Below are positions 16,974 through 25,013 of a stretch of 64,000 nucleotides of DNA, in pieces. Made by a program: the position numbers and the translations under genes. Below the pieces are notes generated by a model, which was not told where the DNA came from, did not search any database, and was given only the letters and a program-made list of their open reading frames with translations. The DNA lies in the NCBI RefSeq assembly GCF_000420485.1, contig NZ_ATVA01000015.1:248001-312000 (forward strand), written 5' to 3'. The stretch is from Paucidesulfovibrio longus DSM 6739 (GTDB lineage: Bacteria; Desulfobacterota; Desulfovibrionia; Desulfovibrionales; Desulfovibrionaceae). Within the stretch, counting starts at the first letter, position 1. Every line of letters begins with the position of its first letter.

Positions 16974-18659
16974 TTATCCCTCCCTGCGGGTGCTGGCGAT
17001 CATGCGCAGCAGGCCGTGGATGAGCACGGCGATGATCGAGACGATCACGCCTGCCCAGCCGAGCCAGTCGATGGCCTGCACGCTGTCCCGTCCGGGCATG
17101 TAGAACCCGGCCAGATTGGCCAGGCGGCCCTGCTTGGCATGGCACTCGGTGCACTGGACGGCGTTTTCCTTGGGCGCGACCATGTGGGTCGTGGGGTAGG
17201 CATAGGCCGTCTCCACGAAGCCGTACTGGCCGGAATGGGGCAGATTCACGTAGCTCATGCCCTCGTCCAGGGCGATCTTCCAGTCGAAGTGCTTCCAGTA
17301 GGCGGTCTTGTCGTCCTTGCCGTAGGGGAAGAGGTGCGGCACGGCCATGGTGTTCTCCACGGTGTCGTAGGGCGTCTTGCCGCGATGCACCTTGAAGGGC
17401 ATGATCCGGGCGTTGGGATCGGAGCGGTCGCCGATGGGCCACTGGAGCCTGACCTCCTGGGACGGGTCGATCTTGTCCTCGGCCGTGGTCACGGTCATGG
17501 CGCCGTTGAACCAGTGGTATTCGGGCACCACGTTCTTTTGCCAGACGAATTCGCCCTTCTTGGCGTCGTAGTCCGGCTTGCCGTTTTCATCCTTGACCGC
17601 CTTGCGCGTCTTGTCGCCCGCCTGGGACCAGTCCCAGGACATCTTGGTGGGCAGCACGCGGGCGAAGCTCGGAATGTGGCAGCTCTGGCAGGCCACGCGG
17701 TCGGTATGGTCGTTCATCTTCCCGGCCGCATGCGGACGGGCCGTATGGCAGGACTCGCACATGATCTTGGGCTGGAGGTCGTTCTCCACCAGGCTCTTGC
17801 GCTCCATGACCGCCGGGTTCGAGTAGATGCGGCCCGCAACGTCGTGGGCGCGGGTGGTGTGGCAGCGCACGCAGGCGAATTCCTGTCCGCCCGAAGCCTT
17901 GTCGCCCATGTGCACGTCCAGGTGCTTGTCCGGATGGGACATGCTCGAATCCAGGTCGCCGTGCTTCACGCCGTCGCCGCCGCCGCCGAAGAAGTGGCAG
18001 GTGCCGCAGTTGGTGCGGTCGGGCCGGCCCACGCTCTGGGCCGTTTCGGCCCAGTTCGGCGCGAAGAAGAGCTCGCCGCCGAAGTCCTTGCCCAGCTGCT
18101 CGCCGGGGTGTTCGGGATCCTCGATCCAGGGCGCGGGATACCCGGCCATGGTCGGGAACTTCTTGTAGGTGCCGGTCTGCTCGTGGCAGACGAGGCAGTC
18201 CACGCTCTCGGCCTTGGAGAAGTCGAAATCCTTGTCCTTCCAGCCGTACCCGGCATGACAGGAGGTGCAGCGCGGCTCGTTGGATTGCAGGGCCACGCAG
18301 AAGTTGTTCACGGTCAGGCCGCCCTTGCCGATCTTCCGGGCCGGATCGGAAATGGGATCCTTCCAGGTCCAGTGGATGGTCTTGTGGAATTGCAGCGAGG
18401 CCTGGTTGTGGCAGCCCAGGCAGGCGCGCGTCACCTCCGGTCCCTTGAAGGAACGCTGCTCCACCGGGTCGAACTGGAGTTCCTTGAACTTGGAATGGTC
18501 TGCGGTGATGGGCGTGGGCGAGGTCATGGTCGCCTGCCGGGCCATAAGCCGTCCGGGTGCGTCTTCCGCCGCCCACGCGCCCATGGCCGCGAGCAGGGAA
18601 AGCGCGAGGGCCGCCAGCGCGAAAAGCGCGGTTGCGGTCGATCTCGAACGTCCGTTCAT
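16974..18659 (-). CDS. Octaheme tetrathionate-reductase-family cytochrome c
   Basis: A 561-residue exported multiheme protein. A signal peptide (MNGRSRSTATALFALAALAL, cut near AWA) precedes eight CxxCH motifs: CLGCH, CTSCH, CLVCH, CGTCH, CVRCH, CESCH, CQSCH and CTECH. A C-terminal membrane helix (WAGVIVSIIAVLIHGLLRM) would tether it to the membrane. The arrangement matches the OTR family, whose members reduce tetrathionate, nitrite and hydroxylamine in vitro; the physiological substrate is not known here. The ATG at 18659 follows GGAGA. Neighbours are a Tat-exported iron-sulfur protein and two membrane proteins, so a quinone-linked periplasmic respiratory complex is likely. Confidence 0.92.
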   Translation of the reverse strand: MNGRSRSTATALFALAALALSLLAAMGAWAAEDAPGRLMARQATMTSPTPITADHSKFKELQFDPVEQRSFKGPEVTRACLGCHNQASLQFHKTIHWTWKDPISDPARKIGKGGLTVNNFCVALQSNEPRCTSCHAGYGWKDKDFDFSKAESVDCLVCHEQTGTYKKFPTMAGYPAPWIEDPEHPGEQLGKDFGGELFFAPNWAETAQSVGRPDRTNCGTCHFFGGGGDGVKHGDLDSSMSHPDKHLDVHMGDKASGGQEFACVRCHTTRAHDVAGRIYSNPAVMERKSLVENDLQPKIMCESCHTARPHAAGKMNDHTDRVACQSCHIPSFARVLPTKMSWDWSQAGDKTRKAVKDENGKPDYDAKKGEFVWQKNVVPEYHWFNGAMTVTTAEDKIDPSQEVRLQWPIGDRSDPNARIMPFKVHRGKTPYDTVENTMAVPHLFPYGKDDKTAYWKHFDWKIALDEGMSYVNLPHSGQYGFVETAYAYPTTHMVAPKENAVQCTECHAKQGRLANLAGFYMPGRDSVQAIDWLGWAGVIVSIIAVLIHGLLRMIASTRREG

Positions 18660-18694
18660 TCTCCAAACCTCCCTCATGACGATAAGTTCACTCT

Positions 18695-19183
18695 TCATGT
18701 TGACGACGGTGCGCCCCGCTCCCGTGCGTAGGCGCGGTTTCCCGATATCCTCGACGCCAGGGCGGCCAGCCCCAGCGCAACGACCAATCCGAGATGCGTC
18801 CAGTCCACGAGCATGGTCGTGAACGGCTCGTAAGAGACGCCGGGCTGGTTCTTGTACATGCGCAGCGCCCCTGTGGCGACGATGCCGAGCACGAGGAGCG
18901 CCCGGATCAGGCCCGAAGGGGTCAGCCGCAGCTCGCGCGACCACTGCCGCAGCCAGCGCGCGGCAAGGTAGCCGAGCAGCGCCAGGAACAGGATCGCGGC
19001 CACGTAGTGCAGCTTGTGGGTGAAGTAGAAATCCGCAAGCCAGCCGAGCCCGGGCAGGTCCGCGATGTAGTAGCGCTTGAAGATGGGCATCTGGGCCATG
19101 CCGGAAAGGGCCAGCACAAAGACGAGCAGCCCGAAGCACAAGGCATAGGCGCGCGAAAGAGGCGTGCGCGAGCTAGTCCTCAT
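18695..19183 (-). CDS. Membrane subunit, cytochrome-b-like (four helices)
   Basis: A 162-residue membrane protein with helices at about 12-30, 57-76, 90-108 and 125-145. Histidines in FTHKLHYVAA and DWTHLGL could ligate heme, as in small cytochrome-b-type subunits. Its start overlaps the end of the ferredoxin gene by 11 bases, with AAGGAGG as ribosome site, so the two are coupled. In the operon it would pass electrons between quinones and the Tat-exported ferredoxin or octaheme cytochrome. I cannot assign an exact family. Confidence 0.75.
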   Translation of the reverse strand: MRTSSRTPLSRAYALCFGLLVFVLALSGMAQMPIFKRYYIADLPGLGWLADFYFTHKLHYVAAILFLALLGYLAARWLRQWSRELRLTPSGLIRALLVLGIVATGALRMYKNQPGVSYEPFTTMLVDWTHLGLVVALGLAALASRISGNRAYARERGAPSST

Positions 19184-20264
19184 GGCCGCCCTCCTTGTCC
19201 CTGGATTCGTTGTTCGCGGGGCCTTCTCCGGGCGCGCCGGAGCGGCCCGAAGCCTCGCCCCGGCCGAACATGGCCCGGCCCGCGGCCACCAGTCCGGCGG
19301 CGATGCCCGCGAAGGGCGCGATGAGCGCGGCCTCGGCCATGTTTTCCTCGGCGGACATCATGTCCGGGAACGGCTCCAGGCCGGGGCGGCCCTTTTTGGA
19401 ATCGATCTGCTGCGAATCCTTCAGGGCCGCATGCAGCTTGTCGAAGGGCACGGGCGAGACGTACAGCGTGTTCGTGCCGCCGTTCTCATGCTCGCCGTAG
19501 ATGTATCCGTTCATGGATTCGGCCAGTTCGTGGGCCTTCTGCACGATCTCCTCGCGCGGGCCGATGGTCTGCACGTCGTAGGGACAGGCGCTGACGCAGG
19601 CCGGAGCCTGTCCTTCGGCGACGAGCTGGTGGCAGCGGTCGCACTTGTACATCACGCCGTTGCCCGCGAACCGGGGCAGGATGTCGAGATACAGCCCCAC
19701 GCCGGTCTGCCGCTGGGGAATGTGCCAGGGGCAGACCGACTTGCACTTGGAGCCGCCCAGGCAAACCTGGTCGTTGATGCGCACGATGCCGTTCTTCTCC
19801 CGCCCGGCCGCGCCCCAGGGGCAGAGATTGGCGCAGGGCGGGTTCTGGCAGTGCATGCAGCGCCGGGGGATATTGATCTCGTAGGTCTCGCCGTCCTGCT
19901 CTACCTCGGCGGACTGGAGAAAGAGCCAGTTGTACGGGGTCAGCCGGTCGTCCACATCGCGCTTTTCCGACCAGTCCTCGGCCTTGACCCTGGGAGGGTA
20001 CATCTCCGGAAACGGCTTTTGCGGTTCGGGATACTTGAATCCGTTGGACTCGCGGCAGGCCTCGACGCACGCGCCGCAGCCCACGCACCTCGAAAGATCG
20101 TGCAGGGTGGCCAGCTCCTGGCCGGGCAAAGTGCGCACCTCTTCCTGGGCGGCCAGGGCGCGGGCAGGCAGCGCCGCAGCGGAAGCAGCCAACGACGCGC
20201 CGCCAAGGCCCAATGCCTTGAGAAACCCGCGCCGGGAGAGGCCGCCCTTGTGTTCATCCTTCAT
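19173..20264 (-). CDS. Tat-exported four-cluster ferredoxin (HmcB/NrfC-like)
   Basis: A 363-residue iron-sulfur electron-transfer subunit. The N-terminus has a twin-arginine signal (LSRRGFLKALGLGG, then an Ala-rich stretch), so it folds with its clusters before export. Four cluster motifs are present: CVGCGACVEAC, CMHCQNPPCANLCP, CLGGSKCKSVCP and CDRCHQLVAEGQAPACVSACP. A C-terminal Ala/Gly helix could be a membrane anchor. The ATG at 20264 has GGAAGG upstream; a GTG four codons earlier is an alternative. It is the first gene of the respiratory operon and lies about 27 bases after the predicted sigma54 transcription start. Confidence 0.92.
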   Translation of the reverse strand: MKDEHKGGLSRRGFLKALGLGGASLAASAAALPARALAAQEEVRTLPGQELATLHDLSRCVGCGACVEACRESNGFKYPEPQKPFPEMYPPRVKAEDWSEKRDVDDRLTPYNWLFLQSAEVEQDGETYEINIPRRCMHCQNPPCANLCPWGAAGREKNGIVRINDQVCLGGSKCKSVCPWHIPQRQTGVGLYLDILPRFAGNGVMYKCDRCHQLVAEGQAPACVSACPYDVQTIGPREEIVQKAHELAESMNGYIYGEHENGGTNTLYVSPVPFDKLHAALKDSQQIDSKKGRPGLEPFPDMMSAEENMAEAALIAPFAGIAAGLVAAGRAMFGRGEASGRSGAPGEGPANNESRDKEGGHED

Positions 20265-20302
20265 ATTTCCTTCCACCTCGCGATAGCTTTACCCTCCACA
20301 TA

Positions 20303-20316
20303 GCAGAATACATGCC
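20303..20316 (-). promoter_or_regulatory. sigma54 (-24/-12) promoter of the octaheme cytochrome operon
   Basis: The minus strand reads CGGCATGTATTCTGCT, with GG and GC separated by exactly 10 bases. It matches TGGCACG-N4-TTGCW at nearly all conserved positions. The predicted start near 20290 gives a leader of about 27 bases before the ferredoxin ATG. The divergent neighbour encodes a sigma54 activator, which fits. Confidence 0.75.
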
Positions 20317-20415
20317 GCAAAGGCAGCAAACCCGCATGATAATCCGCAACCCTTGTCCTTTCTGGATTCCTCCTGTTTCGGTTCTGCCGGGACTTGCCCT
20401 TTTCGCTCCAGTTGC

Positions 20416-20451
20416 TATACAGTTATTTATACACTTGTTAAAAACTATACA
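20416..20451. repeat. Three TATACA repeats, candidate activator-binding region
   Basis: TATACA occurs at 20416, 20428 and 20446, all in one orientation, 100-160 bases upstream of the sigma54 start. That distance is usual for enhancer sites. They could equally be promoter elements of the activator gene itself. Confidence 0.35.
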
Positions 20452-20471
20452 TTCCGAAAGGCGACTCCAGC

Positions 20472-21869
20472 ATGACCGAACAGGAAATCAATCTCTATCT
20501 CAAGGAAATACTGAACACGATGCACGACGGGCTGTTCCTCACGCGGCCCGACGGAACCATCATGATGGTCAACGACGCGCTCGTGCGCATGACGGGGTAT
20601 TCCCGACAGGAGCTGATGAACGCGCGCTGCTCCATATTCGACTGCGACGTCTGCCACCGCTCCCGCGCCGAGGGCAGCAGGCACTGGTGCCGACTGTTCA
20701 AGATCAAGCGCGAGAACATGAAGAGCTGCCACATCCGCCGCAAGAGCGGGGAGTACATCCATGTGGTCAAGAACGCCTCCCTGCTTCAGGACGGGGACGG
20801 CGAGGTCATCGGCGCGGTGGAAACGCTCACGGACATCAGCGAGCTGGACGCCCGCGACCGCAAGATCAAGGAATTATCGAGGCTGCTCGGCGGCGAAGAG
20901 AGCTTTTTCGGCATGGTGGGCCGCTCCGAGGCCATGCGCCGCGTCTACGACCTGCTGGAACGCGCGGCCCAGTCCGACGCCCCGGTGATCATCTTCGGCG
21001 AGTCCGGCACGGGCAAGGAGCTGGCCGCGGCCGCCATCCACGAACTCGGCCCGCGCAAGGACGGCCCCTTCGTGCAGATCAACTGCGCGGCCTTGAACGA
21101 GTCGCTTCTGGAAAGCGAGATATTCGGCCACGTCAAGGGCGCGTTCACCGGGGCCTACCGTCACCGCAAGGGCCGCTTCGAGGAGGCTCAGGGGGGCGAC
21201 GTGTTCCTGGACGAAATAGGAGACGTGCCGCTTTCCATCCAGGTCAAGCTCCTGCGCGTGCTGGAGACGCGCAGCTTCGAGCGCGTGGGCGACAACCGCC
21301 CTCTGCCCCTGGACGCAAGACTGATCACCGCCACCAACCAGGATCTGCGGGCGCTCGCCGAGGAAAAACGCTTCCGGGAGGATTTCTTCTACCGCATCAA
21401 CGTCATCCCCATCCACCTTCCGCCGCTGCGCGACCGCCGCGAGGACATCCCTCTGCTGGCCGAACATTTCGTGCGGCGGCTCCAAGAGACGGGAAAAGAG
21501 CCGGTCGGAGGGCTGGCCCCGCAGAGCCTGGAACTGCTCACGGCCTATTCCTGGCCGGGCAACGTGCGCGAGCTGAAAAGCGCCGTGGAATACGCGGCCG
21601 TGGTCTGCCGAGACGGACTCATCCTCCCGGAACACCTGCCGCCCCAGATCGCCTCGGTCTGCGCCGCTCCGCAAGGCCCGGAAGCGACAGCGGATTTTCC
21701 CGCTCCGCAGGCCGGGCTGCCCCGCCAAAAGGCCGAACTGATCCAGGCCTTGCGCCAGGCCGGAGGCAACAAGTCCGCGGCCGCCCGCCAGCTCGGCGTC
21801 AGCCGCATCACCGTGCTCAACCGCATGCGCAAGTACGGCATCGACATGCGCAAGGTGATCACCTCCTGA
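20472..21869 (+). CDS. sigma54-dependent activator with Cys-rich PAS domain
   Basis: A 465-residue enhancer-binding protein. A PAS domain (residues about 8-120) carries Cys53, 58, 61, 73 and 86 (CSIFDCDVC, HWC, KSC), a likely metal/redox or thiol sensor. The AAA+ domain has Walker A GESGTGKE, the sigma54-contact loop GAFTGAY and Walker B GGDVFLDEIGD. The C-terminus is a Fis-type helix-turn-helix (NKSAAARQLGVSRITVLNRM). No receiver domain is present, so it senses a signal directly rather than by phosphorylation. It is divergent from the octaheme cytochrome operon, which has a sigma54 promoter and is its probable target. The ATG at 20472 follows AAAGGCGACTCCAGC. Confidence 0.93.
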   Translation: MTEQEINLYLKEILNTMHDGLFLTRPDGTIMMVNDALVRMTGYSRQELMNARCSIFDCDVCHRSRAEGSRHWCRLFKIKRENMKSCHIRRKSGEYIHVVKNASLLQDGDGEVIGAVETLTDISELDARDRKIKELSRLLGGEESFFGMVGRSEAMRRVYDLLERAAQSDAPVIIFGESGTGKELAAAAIHELGPRKDGPFVQINCAALNESLLESEIFGHVKGAFTGAYRHRKGRFEEAQGGDVFLDEIGDVPLSIQVKLLRVLETRSFERVGDNRPLPLDARLITATNQDLRALAEEKRFREDFFYRINVIPIHLPPLRDRREDIPLLAEHFVRRLQETGKEPVGGLAPQSLELLTAYSWPGNVRELKSAVEYAAVVCRDGLILPEHLPPQIASVCAAPQGPEATADFPAPQAGLPRQKAELIQALRQAGGNKSAAARQLGVSRITVLNRMRKYGIDMRKVITS

Positions 21870-21910
21870 CTATGTTTCAATTTTGTCAAATCGAACATTC
21901 TTCTTTTTTC

Positions 21911-21939
21911 TGGACATCCAGCGGCTTCATCATTATATA
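21911..21939 (+). promoter_or_regulatory. sigma70-type promoter of citrate synthase
   Basis: TGGACA (21911-21916), a 17-base spacer and TATATA (21934-21939) would give a leader of about 105 bases before the ATG. Confidence 0.6.
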
Positions 21940-22050
21940 TGACAACGCCGAATGGAGCGTCCGCTCTCAACATTTGGTTCCCGTACACATCAGTCATCAC
22001 TGGTTTTCCCCTACGGCCTTGTCCTGTCCTGCAAGCGGAAAAGGAGCCTC

Positions 22051-23364
22051 ATGAGCAGCAACAAAAAGACGGCAACCCTCATTTTCGACGGAAAGACCAT
22101 CGAACTTCCCGTGGTCTGCGGCACTGAAGACGAATACGGCATCGACATCACGCAGCTTCGGCAGAAAACCGGCCTGATCACCTTTGATCCCGGCTTCGCC
22201 AACACCGGTTCCTGCAACTCGTCGATCACCTTCGTCAACGGCGAGGAAGGAGCCCTGCACTATCGCGGCTACCCCATCGAAGACGTCGCGGAACATTGTT
22301 CGTTCATCGAAACCGCCTACCTGCTGATCTTCGGCTATCTGCCCACGCGCGACCAGCTCAAACGCTTTTCCGAGCTGCTCACCGAACAGGAACTGCTCCA
22401 CGAGGGCTTGCGCCACCATTTCGACGGTTTTCCGTCCCAGGGCCACCCCATGGCGATCCTTTCCGCCGTAATCAACTCCCTGGGCTGCTACCACCCCGAC
22501 CTGCTCGAACTGGAAAGCAAGGACCAGTTCCTGCTGGCGGTTTCCAAAATCATTTCCAAGGTGCGGACCATCGCGGCCTGGGCCTACCGCAAGTCCATCG
22601 GCAGGCCGTTCATGTACCCGAATCCGAGCCTGTCCTACTGCCGCAACTTCCTGCACATGATGTTCTCGATCCCGAACAAGATCTACGACGCCCCGCAGGA
22701 AGCCGTGCGCGCCCTGTCCCTGTTCTTCATCCTGCACGCGGACCACGAGCAGAACTGCTCCTGCTCCACGGTGCGCATGGTCGGCTCGACCCAGGCCAAC
22801 CTCTTCGCCTCGGTTTCGGCGGGCATCTGCGCGCTCTGGGGCAAGCTGCACGGCGGGGCCAACGCCGCGGTCATCGACATGCTCGAATCCATCCGCGACG
22901 GCCAGACCACGGTCCCGCAGTTCATCGAGAAGGTGAAGCGCAAGGAATGCCGGCTGATGGGCTTCGGCCACCGCATCTACAAGAACTTCGACCCGCGCTC
23001 CAAGATTCTGCGCCAGGCCGCCTACGACCTGCTGGAAAAAACAGGCAACCACGACCCGCTCCTGGACATCGCCATGGAGATGGGCGAGGCCGCGCTCGCG
23101 GACGACTACTTCCTGGAGCGCAAGCTCTACCCCAACGTGGACTTCTACTCCGGAATCATCCTGCGCACCCTGGGCATCCCCGTGAACATGTTCCCGGTGA
23201 TGTTCGCCATCGGCCGCATGCCCGGCTGGATCGCCCATTGGTACGAGGACTTCCAGAATCCGGCCATGCGCATCCACCGCCCGCGACAGATCTACACCGG
23301 AGCGCATCGGCAGCCGGTAATTCCGATGAATAAAAGGAAAAAGCCGGGCGACCCCCTGGCGTGA
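22051..23364 (+). CDS. gltA: Citrate synthase
   Basis: A 437-residue type II-like citrate synthase that condenses oxaloacetate and acetyl-CoA. Catalytic landmarks are present: HADHEQNCSCSTVRMVGSTQ (first active-site His), GKLHGGANAAVIDML (second His), GFGHRIYKNFDPRS (substrate-binding His/Arg) and PNVDFYSGIILRTLGIP with the catalytic Asp. The N-terminal domain (GKTIELPVVCGTEDEYGIDI) is of the long bacterial form. AAGGAG precedes the ATG at 22051. The frame is open upstream, but the ribosome site and family length support this start. In a sulfate reducer it probably serves an incomplete or biosynthetic citrate pathway. Confidence 0.95.
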   Translation: MSSNKKTATLIFDGKTIELPVVCGTEDEYGIDITQLRQKTGLITFDPGFANTGSCNSSITFVNGEEGALHYRGYPIEDVAEHCSFIETAYLLIFGYLPTRDQLKRFSELLTEQELLHEGLRHHFDGFPSQGHPMAILSAVINSLGCYHPDLLELESKDQFLLAVSKIISKVRTIAAWAYRKSIGRPFMYPNPSLSYCRNFLHMMFSIPNKIYDAPQEAVRALSLFFILHADHEQNCSCSTVRMVGSTQANLFASVSAGICALWGKLHGGANAAVIDMLESIRDGQTTVPQFIEKVKRKECRLMGFGHRIYKNFDPRSKILRQAAYDLLEKTGNHDPLLDIAMEMGEAALADDYFLERKLYPNVDFYSGIILRTLGIPVNMFPVMFAIGRMPGWIAHWYEDFQNPAMRIHRPRQIYTGAHRQPVIPMNKRKKPGDPLA

Positions 23365-23383
23365 AAAAAGTGGCAAAAAAGTG

Positions 23384-23412
23384 TTGCAATGCGGTGACGA
23401 GGCGTATATACA
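23384..23412 (+). promoter_or_regulatory. Promoter of tRNA-Leu
   Basis: TTGCAA (23384-23389), a 17-base spacer and TATACA (23407-23412) lie about 50 bases upstream of the tRNA. Confidence 0.6.
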
Positions 23413-23460
23413 CTCCTCTCGCACGGCGCGAAAGAGCGCCAACGCACTGATCTTTCAAGT

Positions 23461-23547
23461 GCCCGGATGGCGGAACTGGTAGACGCGCATGGTTCAGGAC
23501 CATGTTCCTTAACGGGAGTGGAGGTTCGATTCCTCTTCCGGGCACCA
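23461..23547 (+). tRNA. tRNA-Leu (anticodon CAG)
   Basis: An 87-base class II tRNA. The acceptor GCCCGGA pairs with TCCGGGC. The anticodon arm CATGG/CCATG has loop TTCAGGA (anticodon CAG), the long variable arm is typical of Leu, the T loop is TTCGATT and CCA is encoded. Its 3' end is the integration site of the following island. Confidence 0.97.
23530..23547 (+). repeat. attL core (3' end of tRNA-Leu)
   Basis: The 18 bases at the tRNA 3' end, TTCCTCTTCCGGGCACCA, recur at 35101-35117 with one G missing. This marks the left boundary of the island. Confidence 0.8.
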
Positions 23548-23583
23548 AATCAGAAATTATCACTGTCCAGAACAGTACAAAAG

Positions 23584-23606
23584 ACCCCGGATTTCCGGGG
23601 TTTTTT
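23584..23606 (+). terminator. Terminator downstream of tRNA-Leu inside the island
   Basis: ACCCCGGA and TCCGGGGT form a short stem with a tight loop, followed by TTTTTT. After integration this island sequence ends the tRNA transcript. Confidence 0.75.
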
Positions 23607-23659
23607 CGTATCTAGCGACCACGACAATTCGATATAGACCATTGACGTACACAATCTGT

Positions 23660-23732
23660 GGGGGTAGTTTTGGGGGTATAAGCTCATTTTTGAGCCAAAA
23701 GAGGGGGTATCGTACCCCCAAAGGATACCCCC
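23660..23732. repeat. GGGGGTA(T) repeat cluster before the integrase
   Basis: There are three forward copies (23660, 23672, 23703) and two inverted copies (23713-23719, 23725-23732). Copies at 23703-23719 form a perfect dyad, GGGGGTA-TCG-TACCCCC. The last copy overlaps the integrase ribosome site (AAGGA). Similar copies lie at the other island end. They may be arm-type integrase sites or an autoregulatory operator. Confidence 0.6.
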
Positions 23733-23735
23733 ATC

Positions 23736-24944
23736 ATGAAACTCAATGCCCTCAAAGTGAACAGCGCCAAGCCGCAATCCAAAGCGTTTAAGCTCTTTGA
23801 CGGCGGCGGCCTGTTTTTGCTGGTAACCCCCAACGGCTCCAAGCTTTGGCGACTGAAGTATCGGCTCAATGGTAAGGAAAAGCTCTTGGCTTTGGGCGCG
23901 TACCCTCAGCTATCCCTTGCTGCCGCCCGTGAGGCCCGCGACAAGGCCCGCAAGTTGTTGGCCGGGGGCACTGATCCAAGCCTTGCAAAAAAGCAAGAGA
24001 GGGCCAGCCAGGCCGAAACCGTTGCTGACGTTGCCCGCGAGTGGCACGAGGTAAACAAATCCCGCTGGACCCCGGACCATGCCGGGCGGATTTGGCGGAG
24101 GCTTGAAAAGGACCTCTTCCCCCTCATCGGAAACCGCCCTACTGCCGACGTTTCCCCCGCCGAACTCCTGGAAGCGATCCGCACCATCGAAAAACGTGGG
24201 ACCGCCTACACGGCCCGCCGCGCCTTGCAAGACATCAAACGGGTGTTCTCCTATGCCGTGGTCACGTCACGCGCTCAACACAACCCGGCCACGGATTTGA
24301 GCGTGGCATTGAAACAACCGCCCGTGCAACACCGCGCCGCCGCAACGGAAGTCGGACCCTTGCGCGAACTTTTGCGGGCCATTGAAGGCTATCTGGGAAC
24401 GCACGTCGTCAAATGCGCCTTGCGCCTTCTCCCTCACGTTTTCTGCCGCCCTGGGGAACTCCGGTTCATGGAATGGACTGAACTCGACCTGGAAAGCCCT
24501 GAACCAACCTGGAGCATCCCAGCCGAGAAAATGAAGATGCGCCGCAAGCATATAGTCCCGCTTTCCAGGCAAGCAACAGCGATTCTGAAAGAAGTCCAAC
24601 CGTTAACGGAAAGCGGACGCTACGTATTCCCGTGCGAACGGACCCGCGCTCAGCCAATGAGTAACAACGCTCTTAATGCTGCTCTACGCCGCATGGGATT
24701 CAGCAAGGAAGAGGTTTGCGCACACGGGTTCCGCGCAACCGCCGCAACTCTATTGGCGGAAATGGGCTACCCCTCGCATCTTGTAGAAATTCAACTTTCC
24801 CACGCAGATCGGAACAAGGTCCGAGCCGCTTACAACCACGCCGAGTACTTGCCGGAACGGCGCAAGATGATGATCCGGTGGAGCGACTTTCTGGACAGGG
24901 TTCAGGAGGGCGGCAAGGTGGTTCCGCTGTTCAGGGCTGGATAA
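23736..24944 (+). CDS. int: P4-type tyrosine recombinase (integrase)
   Basis: A 402-residue site-specific recombinase that integrates and excises the island at tRNA-Leu. The N-terminal DUF4102 arm-binding domain (residues about 1-90) contains FKLFDGGGLFLLVTPNGSK. A SAM-like core-binding domain and the catalytic domain follow. The catalytic domain has RPGELRFMEW (first Arg), HGFRATAATLL (His-x-x-Arg), LSHADRNKVRAAYNH and the nucleophile Tyr in the YNHAEYL region. All catalytic residues appear intact. The ATG follows AAGGA and sits directly behind the GGGGGTAT repeats. The gene ends with a domain typical of P4/CP4-57 integrases, DFLDRV. Confidence 0.96.
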   Translation: MKLNALKVNSAKPQSKAFKLFDGGGLFLLVTPNGSKLWRLKYRLNGKEKLLALGAYPQLSLAAAREARDKARKLLAGGTDPSLAKKQERASQAETVADVAREWHEVNKSRWTPDHAGRIWRRLEKDLFPLIGNRPTADVSPAELLEAIRTIEKRGTAYTARRALQDIKRVFSYAVVTSRAQHNPATDLSVALKQPPVQHRAAATEVGPLRELLRAIEGYLGTHVVKCALRLLPHVFCRPGELRFMEWTELDLESPEPTWSIPAEKMKMRRKHIVPLSRQATAILKEVQPLTESGRYVFPCERTRAQPMSNNALNAALRRMGFSKEEVCAHGFRATAATLLAEMGYPSHLVEIQLSHADRNKVRAAYNHAEYLPERRKMMIRWSDFLDRVQEGGKVVPLFRAG

Positions 24945-25013
24945 GCTACAACACGCTGTTTTTTGAGCGATCGAACGTTTGCCGCTGCGTCATCAGCAAA
25001 AGGACGGATTTTT

